64,000 nucleotides of DNA from Parvibaculum sp. (GCF_019635935.1 NZ_JAHBYN010000001.1:1733501-1797500), one strand, 5' to 3'; counted from the stretch's first letter, positions 26,221 through 35,616 are shown. Numbers and translations are program-made. The notes: generated by a model from the sequence alone, not told the origin.

Positions 26221-27753
26221 ATGGCCGATAGCGCCACCAGCCTTGAGCGCCTCGCCGCGGAAGCGGCGGGCAATGTTCGCGCAGCCGCCGATCCGCACGG
26301 GGCCGACGGCGAACGGGTGACCGCCGTCAATTCGGAGAAGAACCGGCCGCTCTATGCGAGCCGCGTCAAGGTCTACCCGAAGCTCGTCGGGGGCACGTTC
26401 CGGCGCCTGAAATGGATCGTCATGGCGCTGACGCTGACGATCTACTACGTCACGCCCTGGCTGCGCTGGGATCGCGGCCCGAGCCTGCCGGACCAGGCGG
26501 TGCTGCTCGATTTCCCGGCGCGGCGTTTTTATTTCTTCTTCCTCGAAATCTGGCCGCAGGAATTCTACTACATCACCGGGTTGCTGATCCTCGCATCGCT
26601 CGGTCTTTTCCTCGTGACGAGCGTCGCCGGCCGCGTCTGGTGCGGCTATACCTGCCCGCAAACGGTGTGGACCGATCTCTTCATTCACGTCGAACGCTTT
26701 TTCGAAGGTGAACGTTCGGCGCGCATCCGTCTCGACCGTTCGCCCTGGGGGATCGCCAAGCTGGCGCGCAAGGCGGCGAAACACGCGGTCTGGATTTTGA
26801 TTGCTCTGGCGACCGGCGGCGCCTGGGTCTTCTATTTCGCCGACGCGCCGACGCTCGCCGCCGACCTCATGCGCTTCGACGCGCCCGCCATCGCCTATAT
26901 CTCGATTGCCGTTTTCGCCTCGACGACATATCTGCTGGGCGGCATCGCCCGCGAGCAGGTCTGCATCTATATGTGTCCCTGGCCGCGCATCCAGGGCGCG
27001 ATGTTCGATGAGGAATCGCTGCTGGTCTCCTACAAGGACGATCGTGGCGAAAAGCGCGGACCGCACAAAAAAGGCACGAGCTGGGAAGGTCGCGGCGACT
27101 GCATCGATTGCGGCCAATGCGTCGCCGTCTGCCCGATGGGCATCGACATTCGCGACGGCATGCAGCTTGAGTGCATCCAGTGCGCGCTCTGCATCGACGC
27201 TTGCGATGCCATCATGGACCGCGTCGAGCGGCCGCGCGGGTTGATCGCCTACGACACGCTGAGCAACCAGCAGCGCCGCAAGGCCGGTGAGCCGCAGCGC
27301 CTCAGCATCCTGCGCCCGCGTACGATCGTCTATATGGCCGCAATCGCGCTGGTTGCGCTGATCATGCTGGTCGCGCTCGTCAACCGCTCAACCCTCGAAA
27401 TCAGCGCCCTGCCCGACCGAAATCCGCTTTTCGTCACCCTCGCCGACGGCAGCATCCGCAACGGCTACGAGTTGAAGATCCTCAACAAGGAGCATCGCGA
27501 GCGCATTTTCCGCATCGACATCGAAGGGCTCGAAGGCGCCGCGCTGACGCGGCCGGCGCTTGCGGGCGAGGAGGGCTCGACGGTGATCGTCGGCATCGAT
27601 ACGCTGCGGACGGTGAAGTTCTTCGTCAGCCTGCCGGCCGACAAGCTGGACAGGCTTCGCGGCGGCGAGGGTATGCTGACTTTCGTCGCGACAGATCTCG
27701 AGGACGGCACGAGAGCCGAGAGAACGGCAAGCTTCAGAGGCCCGGCACAATGA
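26221..27753 (+). CDS. ccoG: Cytochrome oxidase accessory protein, 4Fe-4S (FixG/RdxA)
   Basis: A 510-residue membrane protein with about five helices and a polyferredoxin section: CGYTCPQTVW, then CIDCGQCVAVCP and CIQCALCIDACD, giving two 4Fe-4S clusters. CcoG reduces or handles copper during cbb3 assembly. I chose the ATG at 26221 (MADSATSLERL) over an in-frame ATG at 26152 that would overlap ccoP. A periplasmic C-terminal Ig-like domain follows the last helix (from about 400). Its stop overlaps ccoH. Confidence 0.95.
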   Translation: MADSATSLERLAAEAAGNVRAAADPHGADGERVTAVNSEKNRPLYASRVKVYPKLVGGTFRRLKWIVMALTLTIYYVTPWLRWDRGPSLPDQAVLLDFPARRFYFFFLEIWPQEFYYITGLLILASLGLFLVTSVAGRVWCGYTCPQTVWTDLFIHVERFFEGERSARIRLDRSPWGIAKLARKAAKHAVWILIALATGGAWVFYFADAPTLAADLMRFDAPAIAYISIAVFASTTYLLGGIAREQVCIYMCPWPRIQGAMFDEESLLVSYKDDRGEKRGPHKKGTSWEGRGDCIDCGQCVAVCPMGIDIRDGMQLECIQCALCIDACDAIMDRVERPRGLIAYDTLSNQQRRKAGEPQRLSILRPRTIVYMAAIALVALIMLVALVNRSTLEISALPDRNPLFVTLADGSIRNGYELKILNKEHRERIFRIDIEGLEGAALTRPALAGEEGSTVIVGIDTLRTVKFFVSLPADKLDRLRGGEGMLTFVATDLEDGTRAERTASFRGPAQ

Positions 27754-28274
27754 CCATCGGTAACGGCGACTATCGCCCCACAAACCGCTTCGGCGCGCTG
27801 ACCGGCCGCCGCGTTCTCTTTGCCTTTGTCGGCTTTTTCGGCGTCGTCTTCGCGGTCAACGGCTTCTTCATCTACAAGGCGCTTTCGACGTTCGACGGCG
27901 TGGAGGTCGACGGCGCCTACCAGAAGGGGCGCGCCTATAATCATCTTCTCGAACGCATGGAAGAACAGCGCCGCCTCGGCTGGCAGGCGACAATCGCAAC
28001 CGGCAAGGCGCCGGCCGGCACGCGCCTGCGCGTGACCTTCGCAAAGGCCGACGGCGCGGCCCTGACCGGCCTCAATGTCGAGGGCACATTCTGGCGTCCG
28101 GTCGCCGCCGGCGCGGACATGCGCTTGCCGCTCGCCGAGACGGCGCCCGGCATCTACGAATCGGTTTTCGATCTCGCCCATGACGGCAACTGGCTGGTGC
28201 GCATCGCGGCGGCGGGACCGGACGGCGAAACCTTCGTGCAGGAAGAACGCGTCATCGTAAGCGCAGGCCGATGA
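27750..28274 (+). CDS. ccoH: cbb3 oxidase assembly protein FixH/CcoH
   Basis: A 174-residue protein with one N-terminal membrane helix (about 20-42: VLFAFVGFFGVVFAVNGFF) and a periplasmic beta-rich domain, the FixH layout. It overlaps ccoG by 4 bp and ccoI by 4 bp, so the three are translationally coupled. It is needed for stable assembly of the oxidase. Confidence 0.92.
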   Translation: MTIGNGDYRPTNRFGALTGRRVLFAFVGFFGVVFAVNGFFIYKALSTFDGVEVDGAYQKGRAYNHLLERMEEQRRLGWQATIATGKAPAGTRLRVTFAKADGAALTGLNVEGTFWRPVAAGADMRLPLAETAPGIYESVFDLAHDGNWLVRIAAAGPDGETFVQEERVIVSAGR

Positions 28275-30496
28275 ACGACACCGCCGCCACGACGCTCGAT
28301 CCCGCAAGGCCTGACCCCGGCCTTTTCGTCCGCGAGGCGCCCGGCGGCCACGCGCGTCTCGACCTCGTCGTGCAGGACATGCATTGCGCCGGCTGCCTGC
28401 GCAAGGTCGAACGGGGCTTGCACGAACTGCCCGGCGTCGAATATGCGCGCGCCAATCTGTCGACCAAACGCGTCGCCGTGCGCTGGGACCCCGAAAAGCT
28501 CAAGGCCGGCGCAATCGTCGCGCGGCTTGCCGAGGTGGGTTTCGCCGCCGTGCCCTTCGATTCCCGCCTCGCATCCGCCCTCGACGACAATGAAATGAAA
28601 TCGCTGTTGCGGGCGATGGGTGTCGCGGGCTTTGCCGCCGCCAATGTGATGCTGGTCTCGGTGTCGGTCTGGTCCGGCCTCGTGACCGATATGGACGAGA
28701 CGACGCGCGCCTTCTTCCATTGGGTATCGGCGCTGATCGCACTGCCGGCGGTCGCCTATGCCGGGCAGCCCTTCTTTCGTTCGGCGCTGAAGGCGCTGAA
28801 ATCCCGCACCATGAACATGGATGTGCCGATCGCGCTTGCCGTGATCCTCGCGACGGCGATGAGCCTGGTGCAGACCATCGTCAACGCGCGGCACGTTTAT
28901 TTCGACGCCAGCGTGACATTGCTTTTCTTCCTGTTGATCGGCCGCTATCTCGACATGCAGGCGCGCGCCCGCGCCTGCTCGGCGGCGCAAAACCTCCTCG
29001 GCCTTCGCGCGACGGCGGCAACTGTGATCGGACCCGACGGCATGCAGCGTTCGGTCGCGGTCGAAAACGTCGAGCCCGGCATGCGGCTGGCGATCGCCGC
29101 CGGCGCGCGCATTCCGGCCGACGGCGAAATCCTGACCGGCATCAGCGATGTCGACACCAGTCTTGTCACCGGCGAAAGCCTGCCCGAGCCCGTGAAGCCC
29201 GGCTCGGCCGTCTATGCCGGCACGCTCAACATCGGCGCGCCGTTGACCATGCGCGTGACGAAACGCGACGACGATTCGCTGCTCGCCGAAATCGTGCGGC
29301 TGATGGAATCGGCCGAGCAGGGGCGCGCGCGCTATGTGCGGATCGCCGACCGCGCCGCACGTTTTTATTCGCCGGCCGTCCATGTCATGGCGTTTTCGAC
29401 CATGATCCTCTGGTTCTGGCTTGGCGCCCATTGGGAAACCGCGCTGACGCATGCGATTGCCGTGCTGATCATCACCTGCCCTTGCGCGCTCGGCCTCGCG
29501 GTTCCCGTGGTGCAGGTGGTAGCGACGGGACGTCTGATCGGTCAGGGCGTGTTCGTGAAGTCGGCGGATGCGCTGGAACGGCTGGCGCAGGCCGACACCA
29601 TCGTCTTCGACAAAACGGGCACACTGACGCTCGGCCGGCCGCAACTCGTCAATGGCGCCGAAATCGCGCCCGGCGACTTCGCGCATGCCGTTGCGCTGGC
29701 GCGGCTGAGCCGTCACCCGCTGGCGCGCGCGCTTGCCGAAGCGGATACCGCCATCGCCACACCGAAAGCAACGGACGCAGCCGAAGTGCCCGGCATGGGG
29801 CTTGAAGCGCGGTTCGAATCCGGCACGGTCCGTCTCGGCAATGCGGATTTCGCCGGTGTCCGTGACCGCGCGGACAAGACGCAACATGCCGGACCTGAAC
29901 TCTGGCTTCGCCGCGCAAGCGGCGAGACGATCTGCCTGCGCTTCGCCGACACGCTGCGGCCCGACGCGCGCGAAACGATCGAGGCATTGCGGCAAAGGGG
30001 CTTTGCGGTCGAGCTTCTGTCGGGCGACCGCGAACCGGCGGTGCGCGCCGCCGCCGAGGCGCTGGGCATTGCCGAATGGCGCGCCGCCGCCCGGCCCGCC
30101 GAAAAAATCGCCCGGCTGGAAGAGCTGGCGCGCGAAGGCCGCAAGGTGCTGATGGTGGGCGACGGGCTCAACGATGCACCGGCGTTGCGCGCCGCGCATG
30201 TCTCGATCTCGCCGGCGGACGCCGCCGATGTCAGTCAGACGGCCGCCGATTTCATTTTTCAGGGCGCGCGTCTTGCCCCGCTTGTCGAAACGGTCGATGT
30301 CGCGATGAAGTCGCGCCGCCTCGTGTTCCAGAATTTCGGCCTGGCGCTCGCCTACAACGCGGTCGCCGTTCCGCTGGCGGTCGCGGGCTTCGTGACGCCG
30401 CTCATCGCGGCCATCGCAATGTCGAGTTCTTCGATCACCGTCATCGCCAATGCGATGCGTCTGAGCCGGCGGAACGCCGCCGCGGCAAACCGATGA
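28271..30496 (+). CDS. ccoI: Copper-exporting P1B-type ATPase for cbb3 biogenesis (FixI/CcoI)
   Basis: A 741-residue copper pump. The N-terminal heavy-metal domain has C39-A-G-C42, the transmembrane metal site is C403-P-C405, the phosphorylated aspartate is D447 in DKTGTLT, the SRHPLARAL motif is the HP locus, and GDGLNDAPAL closes the ATP domain. It delivers Cu(I) to the periplasm for the CuB centre. It overlaps ccoH and ccoS at four bases each. Confidence 0.96.
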   Translation: MNDTAATTLDPARPDPGLFVREAPGGHARLDLVVQDMHCAGCLRKVERGLHELPGVEYARANLSTKRVAVRWDPEKLKAGAIVARLAEVGFAAVPFDSRLASALDDNEMKSLLRAMGVAGFAAANVMLVSVSVWSGLVTDMDETTRAFFHWVSALIALPAVAYAGQPFFRSALKALKSRTMNMDVPIALAVILATAMSLVQTIVNARHVYFDASVTLLFFLLIGRYLDMQARARACSAAQNLLGLRATAATVIGPDGMQRSVAVENVEPGMRLAIAAGARIPADGEILTGISDVDTSLVTGESLPEPVKPGSAVYAGTLNIGAPLTMRVTKRDDDSLLAEIVRLMESAEQGRARYVRIADRAARFYSPAVHVMAFSTMILWFWLGAHWETALTHAIAVLIITCPCALGLAVPVVQVVATGRLIGQGVFVKSADALERLAQADTIVFDKTGTLTLGRPQLVNGAEIAPGDFAHAVALARLSRHPLARALAEADTAIATPKATDAAEVPGMGLEARFESGTVRLGNADFAGVRDRADKTQHAGPELWLRRASGETICLRFADTLRPDARETIEALRQRGFAVELLSGDREPAVRAAAEALGIAEWRAAARPAEKIARLEELAREGRKVLMVGDGLNDAPALRAAHVSISPADAADVSQTAADFIFQGARLAPLVETVDVAMKSRRLVFQNFGLALAYNAVAVPLAVAGFVTPLIAAIAMSSSSITVIANAMRLSRRNAAAANR

Positions 30497-30696
30497 ACAT
30501 TCTGGTGTTCCTGATACCGGCGGCGCTGCTGCTCGGGCTGCTCGGACTTGGCGCCTTTCTCTGGTCGCTGAAGAGCGGACAGTATGACGATCTCGAAGGC
30601 GCCGCCGAGCGCATCCTTTTCGACGATGAGGATGACAGGCCGGATGAAGGCAGGCCGGATGATGGCGGGCCGGACGACGACAGAACCGCTTCGTGA
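30493..30696 (+). CDS. ccoS: cbb3 oxidase maturation protein CcoS
   Basis: A 67-residue protein: one membrane helix (MNILVFLIPAALLLGLLGLG...), then FLWSLKSGQYDDLEGAAERILFDDED, the CcoS hallmark, and an acidic Asp-rich tail. Needed for inserting haem b and CuB. The ATG overlaps the ccoI stop (ATGA). It ends the ccoNOQPGHIS cluster and converges on a DUF2189 gene 4 bp away. Confidence 0.93.
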   Translation: MNILVFLIPAALLLGLLGLGAFLWSLKSGQYDDLEGAAERILFDDEDDRPDEGRPDDGGPDDDRTAS

Positions 30697-30700
30697 GCCA

Positions 30701-31489
30701 TCAGGTTCCGGATACGAGATCCCGATAGGCATGCCACGTCGCATGGCCGAGCAGCGGGAAGACGAAGACGAGCCCGACAAACAGCGTCGCTATGCCGAAG
30801 GCGGTCAGGAAGGCGATGATCCAGCCCCAGATCATCATCGGCCAGAAATTGCGCCGCACCGTCTCGATGCTGGTCAGCACCGCCGTCACCGCATCGATAT
30901 CGCGCGCCATCAGCATCGGCACCGACACGACCGAAATCGAAAAACAGATCAGCGCCAGCACGCCGCCCGTCGCCGTGCCGACGACGAGCAGGCCGAGCCC
31001 GTGCGGCGTCAACAGCAGCGCCGGCACGAATTCGCCGAGCTGCGGCATCGTCTGCGAACCGAAGAACAACGCAAACAGCAAGGTCGCGATCCGCACCCAG
31101 ATCAGCATGGCGCCCATCAGCATCGCGCCGAGAAAGGCAAGCTGCGCGGGGCTTTGCGCCGATACCAGGGCAACATCGGCAAGCCGCACCGGCAGTCCGG
31201 CTTCGAGCCGCCGGCTCGCCTCGTACATGCCGACGGCAAGCAGCGGTCCGACAAGCAAAAAGCCCGACGCAATGACCGGCACCAGCGCGCCGAGATCGAA
31301 AAGAAAGAGCGTGCTGACCAGCAACAGCGACAGCACGAAAAAGAAAATGCCATAGGTGAAGCTGACCGCCGGAACGGCGCACATGTCGGCCCAGCCGCGC
31401 GCAAGCCAGACCCATGGCGCATCGGACCGCACCTTCCGCACCGGCGGAAAGCGCATACCGCCGTTCGTCGCCGACGACACATCGCTCAT
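30701..31489 (-). CDS. DUF2189 integral membrane protein (paralogue 2)
   Basis: A 262-residue membrane protein with six hydrophobic segments and the same DUF2189 landmarks as the protein at 14664-15455 (GMYEASRRLEAGLPV and LLGHATWHAYRD). It lies tail to tail with ccoS. DUF2189 genes are often reported near cytochrome oxidase genes, so a link to respiration is plausible, but function is unknown. Confidence 0.85.
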   Translation of the reverse strand: MSDVSSATNGGMRFPPVRKVRSDAPWVWLARGWADMCAVPAVSFTYGIFFFVLSLLLVSTLFLFDLGALVPVIASGFLLVGPLLAVGMYEASRRLEAGLPVRLADVALVSAQSPAQLAFLGAMLMGAMLIWVRIATLLFALFFGSQTMPQLGEFVPALLLTPHGLGLLVVGTATGGVLALICFSISVVSVPMLMARDIDAVTAVLTSIETVRRNFWPMMIWGWIIAFLTAFGIATLFVGLVFVFPLLGHATWHAYRDLVSGT

Positions 31490-31649
31490 GGCAGCCTCTC
31501 CTCCCGATCAAACCGCCCAACGGGCCGATGCTAGCCGTGAATACCCACGCCGTCCATGTGGTTTATGCTCGCGAAGTCGTGACAGAGAGTTGAATCCGCC
31601 GGTTGGAGGAGCGGCGTAAGCTGCATATGAAATTCAAGGGAGACATCGA

Positions 31650-32249
31650 TTGAAACGCTTCGCCGTCCTGCTCGGCCTCTGGACCGTGCTGATCGCGCCC
31701 GCCGCCGCGGCCGAAGAAGCCATGGCGATTTTCGCCGGCGGCTGCTTCTGGTGCATGGAACCGCCCTACGACAAGCTCGACGGCGTGATCCGCACGACAT
31801 CGGGCTATAGCGGCGGCGAGAAGCCGAACCCGACCTACAAGGAAGTCTCGTCCGGCAGGAGCGGCCACATCGAGGTGGTCGAGGTCGTCTACGATCCGGC
31901 GGTCGTGAGCTATGAGAAACTGCTCCACGTCTTCTGGCGCAACATCGACCCGGTGCGCGCGAACGCGCAATTCTGCGACGTGGGTCCGCAATATCGCAGC
32001 GCCATCTTTTATGGAAATGAAAGCGAGCGCGAACGCGCCGAAGCCTCGAAAGCTGAACTCGAAGCGTCGGGCCGGCTTCATCTGCCCATCGCCACCGAGA
32101 TTCTTGAAGCCGCTCCCTTTTATCCCGCCGAAAGCTATCATCAGGACTACTATCTGAAAAATCCCGCGCGCTACGCCTATTACCGCTGGGGTTGCGGACG
32201 CGACCAGCGGCTGAAGGAAATCTGGGGCGACGAAGCGGGCGGGCATTAG
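31650..32249 (+). CDS. msrA: Peptide methionine (S)-S-oxide reductase, exported
   Basis: A 199-residue MsrA. Residues 1-21 form a Sec signal peptide (VLLGLWTVLIAPAAAAEE), so the enzyme acts in the periplasm. The catalytic GCFWC has Cys32; SGYSGG, YHQDYY and FWRNIDP are family motifs. It repairs S-diastereomer methionine sulfoxides in envelope proteins. The next gene, MsrB, begins 9 bp downstream. Confidence 0.93.
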   Translation: MKRFAVLLGLWTVLIAPAAAAEEAMAIFAGGCFWCMEPPYDKLDGVIRTTSGYSGGEKPNPTYKEVSSGRSGHIEVVEVVYDPAVVSYEKLLHVFWRNIDPVRANAQFCDVGPQYRSAIFYGNESERERAEASKAELEASGRLHLPIATEILEAAPFYPAESYHQDYYLKNPARYAYYRWGCGRDQRLKEIWGDEAGGH

Positions 32250-32258
32250 GAGATGAGC

Positions 32259-32768
32259 ATGATGTCCAGACGAAATTTTCTGGGTGGAACGGCGGTCGCC
32301 GCGGCGCTGGCGGCGGCCGGCCTGACGCTACGCGGCAAGAGCGCCGAAGCCGACGAAGCGGCGTCGACGGTTTTCGAGGTGACGAAGAGCGAAGCCGAAT
32401 GGCGCGCGCAACTGACACCGGTGCAATATCGCGTGCTGCGCGACCACGGCACCGAACGCGCCGGCACAAGCCCGCTCGACCAGGAAAAGCGCATCGGCAC
32501 CTATCATTGCGCCGGTTGCGACCTGCCGCTCTTTGCCTCTGCAACGAAATACGACAGCCGCACCGGTTGGCCGAGTTTCTACGCGCCCCTCGACAATGCC
32601 ATCGGCACATCGGAAGACAAAAGCTTCTTCACGGTGCGGACGGAAGTGCATTGCCGCCGCTGCGGCGGACATCTGGGCCACGTCTTCGAGGATGGGCCGC
32701 CGCCGACGGGCCTGCGCTATTGCATGAACGGCGTCGCGATGACTTTCAGGCCTTCGTCGCCCGCTTGA
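32259..32768 (+). CDS. msrB: Peptide methionine (R)-S-oxide reductase, Tat-exported
   Basis: A 169-residue MsrB with an N-terminal twin-arginine signal (SRRNFLGG then an Ala-rich helix), so it acts in the periplasm beside MsrA. Zinc cysteines C84, C87, C132, C135 and catalytic Cys155 (RYCMNG) are present. I chose the ATG at 32259 because a TTAGGAG site lies six bases upstream; an in-frame ATG at 32253 is too close to it. Its 3' end overlaps the convergent YaiI gene by 23 bp. Confidence 0.92.
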   Translation: MMSRRNFLGGTAVAAALAAAGLTLRGKSAEADEAASTVFEVTKSEAEWRAQLTPVQYRVLRDHGTERAGTSPLDQEKRIGTYHCAGCDLPLFASATKYDSRTGWPSFYAPLDNAIGTSEDKSFFTVRTEVHCRRCGGHLGHVFEDGPPPTGLRYCMNGVAMTFRPSSPA

Positions 32769-33204
32769 CCGCCTGAACCGCATCCTCAAGCGCCTGCAGG
32801 AAGCGCGAGCGGTCGGCGCGCGAGAAGGGCGGCCCACCGCCTTTCGCATCCCCGGTCTCGCGCAGCTCGCGCATCAGGTCGCGCATCGCAAGCGCCATGC
32901 CGATGCTCGATTGCGTGAACGGATTGCCATTGTGGCCGATCGCGGCAGCGCCCTTCTCCAGCGCCCGGGCCGCCAGCGGAATGTCGCCGGTGACCACGAT
33001 ATCGCCGATGCCGGCGCGTTCGGCGATCCAGTCGTCGGCGGCATCGGGACCGGCGGCGACGACGACCGGCCGCACCAGCGGATGGCCGGTCGGCCGCATG
33101 CCGCTGTTCGAAACGATATGAACCGTGAGGCCGTGGCGTTCGGCGACCCGCACCACTTCGTCCTTTACGGGGCAGGCATCGGCATCGACATAGATTTCGG
33201 TCAT
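32746..33204 (-). CDS. YaiI/YqxD family protein (DUF188)
   Basis: A 152-residue protein starting [17 protein letters not shown], with [25 protein letters not shown] and [13 protein letters not shown], the DUF188 (YaiI/YqxD) pattern. The family has a PIN-like fold with conserved aspartates (D7, D9 and the GD of TGDIP) and no proven activity. The ATG at 33204 is picked because the motif starts the protein. Overlaps msrB tail to tail. Confidence 0.9.
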   Translation of the reverse strand: MTEIYVDADACPVKDEVVRVAERHGLTVHIVSNSGMRPTGHPLVRPVVVAAGPDAADDWIAERAGIGDIVVTGDIPLAARALEKGAAAIGHNGNPFTQSSIGMALAMRDLMRELRETGDAKGGGPPFSRADRSRFLQALEDAVQAVKRATKA

Positions 33205-33220
33205 CGCTTCTTTTCGCCGG

Positions 33221-34507
33221 ATGATTTCATCGCCGCACGATGATAGCGTGCCGCCGGTGAACACAAGCGCAAAAAGCAATCCGGCACAACCGGCCGCCGC
33301 GCCCGTCGTGGCCATTGTCGGCGGCGGGCCGGCGGGCCTTGCCGCGGCCGAACGTCTGGCGGACATCGCGGAGGTGCATGTCTTCGACGCGATGCCTTCG
33401 CTCGGGCGCAAGTTCCTGCTCGCCGGCAAGAGCGGCCTCAACATCACGCATGGCGAAGACTTCGAAACCTTCCTGACGCGGTTCGGCGCCGCGCGCGAAA
33501 AACTCGAACCGGCGCTGCGCGGCTTCACGCCCGGCGACATAAGGCAATGGGCGGCGGAACTCGGCGTCGAAACTTTTGCCGGGAGCTCGGGCCGCATCTT
33601 CCCGAAAGCGATGAAGGCATCGCCGCTCCTGCGCGCCTGGCTGCGGCGGCTGGCGGACGCCGGCGTGACCTTTCATCGGCGTCACAAATGGAACGGCTGG
33701 ACCTCCGAAGGCGAATTGAAGTTCGAAACGCCGGACGGCGAACTGCCTTTCCGTGCCGACGCAGCCGTGCTGGCGCTGGGCGGCGCGAGCTGGCCGCGGC
33801 TCGGCGGCGACGGCGCATGGACGCAATTGCTGCGCGCACATGGTGTGACCGTCAACCCGTTGCGGCCTTCCAATTGCGGCTTCGACGTTGCCTGGAGCCC
33901 GCACATGGCGGCGCGCTTTGCCGGTGTGCCCGTGAAATCGGTGACGCTGTCATTCGGCGAACGCGCGTTGCGCGGCGACTTCGTGGTGACGAAATACGGT
34001 GTCGAGGGCAGCGCGATCTATGCGCTGTCGGCGGAACTGCGCGAGGCCGCCGAGCGCGACGGCCGGGCGGTGCTGACGCTCGACCTCGCGCCCGACCGCG
34101 ACATCGAAAGACTGACGCGCGAACTTTCCCGCCCGCGCGGAAAAAATTCGCTGGCCAATCATCTGCGCAAGGCAGCCGGCATCGACGGCGCAAGGGCCGC
34201 GCTGCTGCGCGAATGCATCGACAGTCTGGTCTTCGACGATGCGGCGCTGCTCGCCGTTGCGATCAAGGCGCTGCCGCTGACATTGATCCGTCCACGGCCG
34301 ATTGCAGAGGCGATCAGCAGCGCCGGCGGTATCGCGCTCGACGAGCTCGATGAAAAATTCATGTTGCGGAAACTGCCGGGCATCTTTTGTGCAGGTGAGA
34401 TGCTCGACTGGGAAGCGCCGACCGGCGGCTATCTGATCACCGCCTGCCTCGGCACCGGCCGCGCCGCGGGCGACGGCGCGCGGGAATGGCTGGCCGAAAA
34501 GCGCTGA
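33221..34507 (+). CDS. HI0933/BaiN-family flavoprotein (TIGR03862-like)
   Basis: A 428-residue NAD(P)/FAD-dependent oxidoreductase-fold protein. The dinucleotide-binding GGGPAGLAAAERLAD is at about 34-48, GRKFLLAGKSGLNITHGED follows (the HI0933 hallmark), LALGGASWPRLGGDG is the second motif, and FCAGEMLDWEAPTGGYLITAC near the end is the C-terminal FAD-binding segment. Substrate is unknown; the family includes BaiN-type reductases and proteins of unknown function. Start is uncertain: ATG at 33221 with GTG alternatives at 33248 and 33257. It is divergent from YaiI with 16 bp between starts. Confidence 0.87.
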   Translation: MISSPHDDSVPPVNTSAKSNPAQPAAAPVVAIVGGGPAGLAAAERLADIAEVHVFDAMPSLGRKFLLAGKSGLNITHGEDFETFLTRFGAAREKLEPALRGFTPGDIRQWAAELGVETFAGSSGRIFPKAMKASPLLRAWLRRLADAGVTFHRRHKWNGWTSEGELKFETPDGELPFRADAAVLALGGASWPRLGGDGAWTQLLRAHGVTVNPLRPSNCGFDVAWSPHMAARFAGVPVKSVTLSFGERALRGDFVVTKYGVEGSAIYALSAELREAAERDGRAVLTLDLAPDRDIERLTRELSRPRGKNSLANHLRKAAGIDGARAALLRECIDSLVFDDAALLAVAIKALPLTLIRPRPIAEAISSAGGIALDELDEKFMLRKLPGIFCAGEMLDWEAPTGGYLITACLGTGRAAGDGAREWLAEKR

Positions 34508-34598
34508 CTGTCACCGGACTGTCAAAAATCTGTCTCAAGCCCGCTTGTCCCCGGGTTTATCCCGCAACTTGTCCCGCAAAACATCGCGACTTGTCCCC
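34508..34598 (+). repeat. CTGTCA 11-bp array plus CTTGTCCC motif cluster (array 3)
   Basis: CTGTCAC at 34508, CTGTCAA at 34519 and CTGTCTC at 34530 repeat the exact 11-bp period seen at 2166 and 2244. CTTGTCCC motifs then occur at 34544, 34568 and 34590. The array starts directly after the flavoprotein stop, between two convergent genes, and points away from any nearby start. Confidence 0.6.
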
Positions 34599-34649
34599 GC
34601 CTGCAAAGGCCGCGGCATGATTCGATCATTTTTTGTTTTGCGTCGCGCC

Positions 34650-35429
34650 TCACGCATTCTTGACCAGCATGCCGCCATCGACCGGAATGGCGACGCCGTT
34701 GAGATAGGACGACGCCGGCAGCACGACGCTGAGCGTCACATGCGCGACTTCTTCGGGTTCGCCATAGCGCCTGAGCGGGACGCGGCGTTTGGCGAAGATT
34801 TCCTTGTGCTCGTCGGGAATGTCGGCGGTGATGCCGGTGCGGATCGGGCCGGGGCAGATGCAGTTGCAGGTGACGCCCTCGCGGCCGAGCTCGACGGCGA
34901 GCGCGCGGGTGAGGCCGATGACGCCATGCTTGGCCGCCACATAGGTCGAATTGCCGGGCGTCGCGCCGAAGCCTTCCGTCGATGCCACATTGACGATGCG
35001 CCCCTCGCCGGATTTTTTCAACGACGGAAGCGCCGCGCGCGCGAAACGCATATGCGCCGTCAGCATCACATCGAGGGCGCGGGCCCAGCTTTCCTCGTAG
35101 CCTTCTTCGGCAATGCCGCAAAAGGTCGAAAGCCCCGCATTGTTGACGAGAATGTCGAGCCCGCCGAACCGCGCCTCGATTTCCTTGACGACACGGATGA
35201 TCCCTTCGGCATCCGCGACATCGAGCGCCCAGCCATGCGCCTCGCCGCCCTCGGCCTTGATTTCGGCGACCACCGCATCGACGCGCTCCTGCCGGAGATC
35301 GAGCACCGCGACCTTCGCGCCCTCGCCCGCAAAGACATGCGCGGTCGCCCGCCCCATGCCGCTCGCCGCGCCTGTAATGAGCGCCACCTTGCCTCTGATC
35401 GAGCGGCTGAGTTTCCTGATCGGTTCCAT
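34650..35429 (-). CDS. Short-chain dehydrogenase/reductase
   Basis: A 259-residue classical SDR. The cofactor loop TGAASGMG is at 19-26, NNAG at 96-99, and catalytic S150, Y163 and K167 (YVAAK) are present. CPGPIRTGI near 195 and the C-terminal ASSYLNGVAIPVDGG are typical. It reduces or oxidises a hydroxyl/keto substrate with NAD(P); the substrate is not evident. Monocistronic, convergent with the flavoprotein gene. Confidence 0.92.
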   Translation of the reverse strand: MEPIRKLSRSIRGKVALITGAASGMGRATAHVFAGEGAKVAVLDLRQERVDAVVAEIKAEGGEAHGWALDVADAEGIIRVVKEIEARFGGLDILVNNAGLSTFCGIAEEGYEESWARALDVMLTAHMRFARAALPSLKKSGEGRIVNVASTEGFGATPGNSTYVAAKHGVIGLTRALAVELGREGVTCNCICPGPIRTGITADIPDEHKEIFAKRRVPLRRYGEPEEVAHVTLSVVLPASSYLNGVAIPVDGGMLVKNA

Positions 35430-35616
35430 GGATTGCGTCTCCCCGTTTTGATTTCGTTGGCGGAGAGACTAACAAAGGAAACAGCCAGGGTGCGAGCGGC
35501 CAGTCCGCCGCGGACCGCAAAAAGGAGCGACAGGCGCCGCTACCCATGCGTAAACTCGGGAGCAGAGGAAGCGCCGGGACGCAAAGTCGGCGGGCTTTAC
35601 AGGGGGGAATGACACT

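Noticed and set aside
28154..30199. Minus-strand open frame (681 codons) over ccoI
   Set aside because: Antisense shadow; ccoI has every P1B-ATPase motif on the + strand.
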